Of a stretch of 64,000 bases of DNA, positions 63,453-64,000 are shown piece after piece. Within the stretch, counting starts at the first letter, position 1, and every line of letters begins with the position of its first letter. The stretch spans positions 124,001 to 188,000 of the forward strand of contig CAWCEV010000002.1 of NCBI GenBank assembly GCA_963794655.1. The letters run 5' to 3'. The notes below the pieces were generated by a model that saw nothing but the letters and a program-made list of their open reading frames with translations, was not told the DNA's origin and did not search any database. The DNA comes from Roseiarcus sp963794655. Its GTDB lineage: Bacteria; Pseudomonadota; Alphaproteobacteria; Rhizobiales; Beijerinckiaceae. Both the position numbers and the translations under genes were made by a program.

Positions 63453-63962
63453 TCACACGGCCCGCCAGGGGGGTTTCGATGGATCGGCGAGCGCGAAGTT
63501 GACTGGACCGATACCGCAGATCGCGATGACTGCCGGCTCATTCTGGCTGCGGATCACCCCGTCGTAATGCGGAGTTCCAGCCACGCGATGCACGAAGCTG
63601 CCGGCAGGAGCCGCCACGCACGAAGCGGGGTCGAAATCGGCGCCGCTGTTGACCCACCAGACGCCGGAGACAACGACGCAGTACCGATCGGTCGTATAGG
63701 TATGCGGCGCGCTCATGTAGCCCGGATGCCAGCGGATAAGGACAAAGTAGAGCCCTGGCGCAGTGCTGTCCCCGGTCAGGGGACAAATGTCGGCGCTGCC
63801 CTGAGGAAACGAGGGCTGCGTTTCCCATTGCAACGCGTCGGGCAGCTTGATGATGGTCTGAGCCGGATTGAGAGGACTGGCGGCCGCGCGCGCCAGGTTC
63901 AAGGGCAGCGCCGCAAGAAGTGATGTCAGCAGCAGATCGCGCCGGGTTGCATACGGTTCCAC
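63453..63962 (-). CDS. Cupin-domain secreted protein
   Basis: This 169-residue protein has a twin-arginine-like leader (YATRRDLLLTSLLAALP) and a single cupin barrel (FVLIRWHPGYMSAPHTYTTD, YCVVVSGVWWVNSG, GSFVHRVAGTPHYDG) with His residues placed to hold a metal. The start is a GTG at 63962 following GGGAGG. Export to the periplasm is likely. The reaction is unknown; many such cupins are hydrolases, isomerases or binding proteins. Confidence 0.8.
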   Translation of the reverse strand: MEPYATRRDLLLTSLLAALPLNLARAAASPLNPAQTIIKLPDALQWETQPSFPQGSADICPLTGDSTAPGLYFVLIRWHPGYMSAPHTYTTDRYCVVVSGVWWVNSGADFDPASCVAAPAGSFVHRVAGTPHYDGVIRSQNEPAVIAICGIGPVNFALADPSKPPWRAV

Positions 63963-64000
63963 TAGGTGACCTCCCTGATCCGCGGCCTGCGGGGACTTCG

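Overview
This 64 kb window is high-GC DNA from an alphaproteobacterium. The gene content points to a methylotroph-like member of the Hyphomicrobiales, in the region of Beijerinckiaceae or Methylocystaceae. That placement is an inference from gene content: a methanol/ethanol-type PQQ dehydrogenase beside a glutathione-independent formaldehyde dehydrogenase, a CIO-type cytochrome bd oxidase, a gluconate-dehydrogenase-like membrane complex, DUF1127, FixJ-type regulators and many sensor kinases. No rRNA and no CRISPR array were seen. One tRNA (Arg, CCG) is present.

Layout. 0-7.6 kb: the 5' end of a lipocalin-like secreted protein, comM, a hybrid histidine kinase with a frameshift, tRNA-Arg and cydAB. 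8-11.8 kb: a minus-strand operon for a three-subunit FAD sugar/alcohol dehydrogenase (subunit 3, GMC flavoprotein, triheme cytochrome c). 12-15.4 kb: a decayed mosaic with a pirin relic, a broken sorbosone-dehydrogenase-like quinoprotein, a broken phage terminase and a 0.4 kb direct duplication carrying a small lipoprotein gene. 15.4-20.6 kb: an NAD(P)-dependent dehydrogenase, a DUF1127 protein, a GAF/PAS histidine kinase with its FixJ-type regulator, and a 61-aa orphan. 20.9-27.7 kb: an FMN reductase and a six-gene alcohol-oxidation operon (HbpS/GlcG-like protein, PQQ dehydrogenase, cytochrome c, periplasmic binding protein, formaldehyde dehydrogenase, cytochrome c), with a divergent single-domain response regulator. 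28.3-32.8 kb: an RND efflux pair. 33.0-34.6 kb: an intact IS1380-family element with inverted repeats and a TTAG target duplication. 34.9-38.6 kb: an HD-domain hydrolase, a histidine-kinase fragment, small secreted or membrane proteins, a response regulator and a sugar-binding protein. 38.7-47.8 kb: a giant 1829-aa kinase/ATPase/histidine kinase, a FixJ-type regulator, an aldo/keto reductase and small genes. 48-54.8 kb: a molybdopterin oxidoreductase of the FdhF/YdeP type and a second RND pump. 55-64 kb: small exported proteins, a cytochrome-like protein, a second giant kinase of nearly the same length (1828 aa) and a cupin.

The unifying theme is periplasmic oxidation of alcohols, sugars and aldehydes feeding electrons through c-type cytochromes, overlaid by unusually dense two-component signalling. 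The most interesting non-coding signal is a bipartite promoter-like element: a CATACGAAGG box followed, at exactly the same distance, by TGTAGGATGG. It occurs at three places, each about 95-100 bp upstream of a start codon: the PQQ operon, the DUF1127 gene and the 61-aa orphan. Single related boxes lie near other regulatory genes. A second, nested-palindrome element sits upstream of the aldo/keto reductase and of the HD-domain gene; in the latter the IS1380 element has inserted inside it.

Four otherwise complete genes (hybrid kinase, FMN reductase, PQQ dehydrogenase, aldo/keto reductase) each carry a single one-base shift. This may reflect base-calling errors rather than real gene loss, so they are listed as genes with a frameshift. 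The more heavily damaged loci are listed as pseudogenes.
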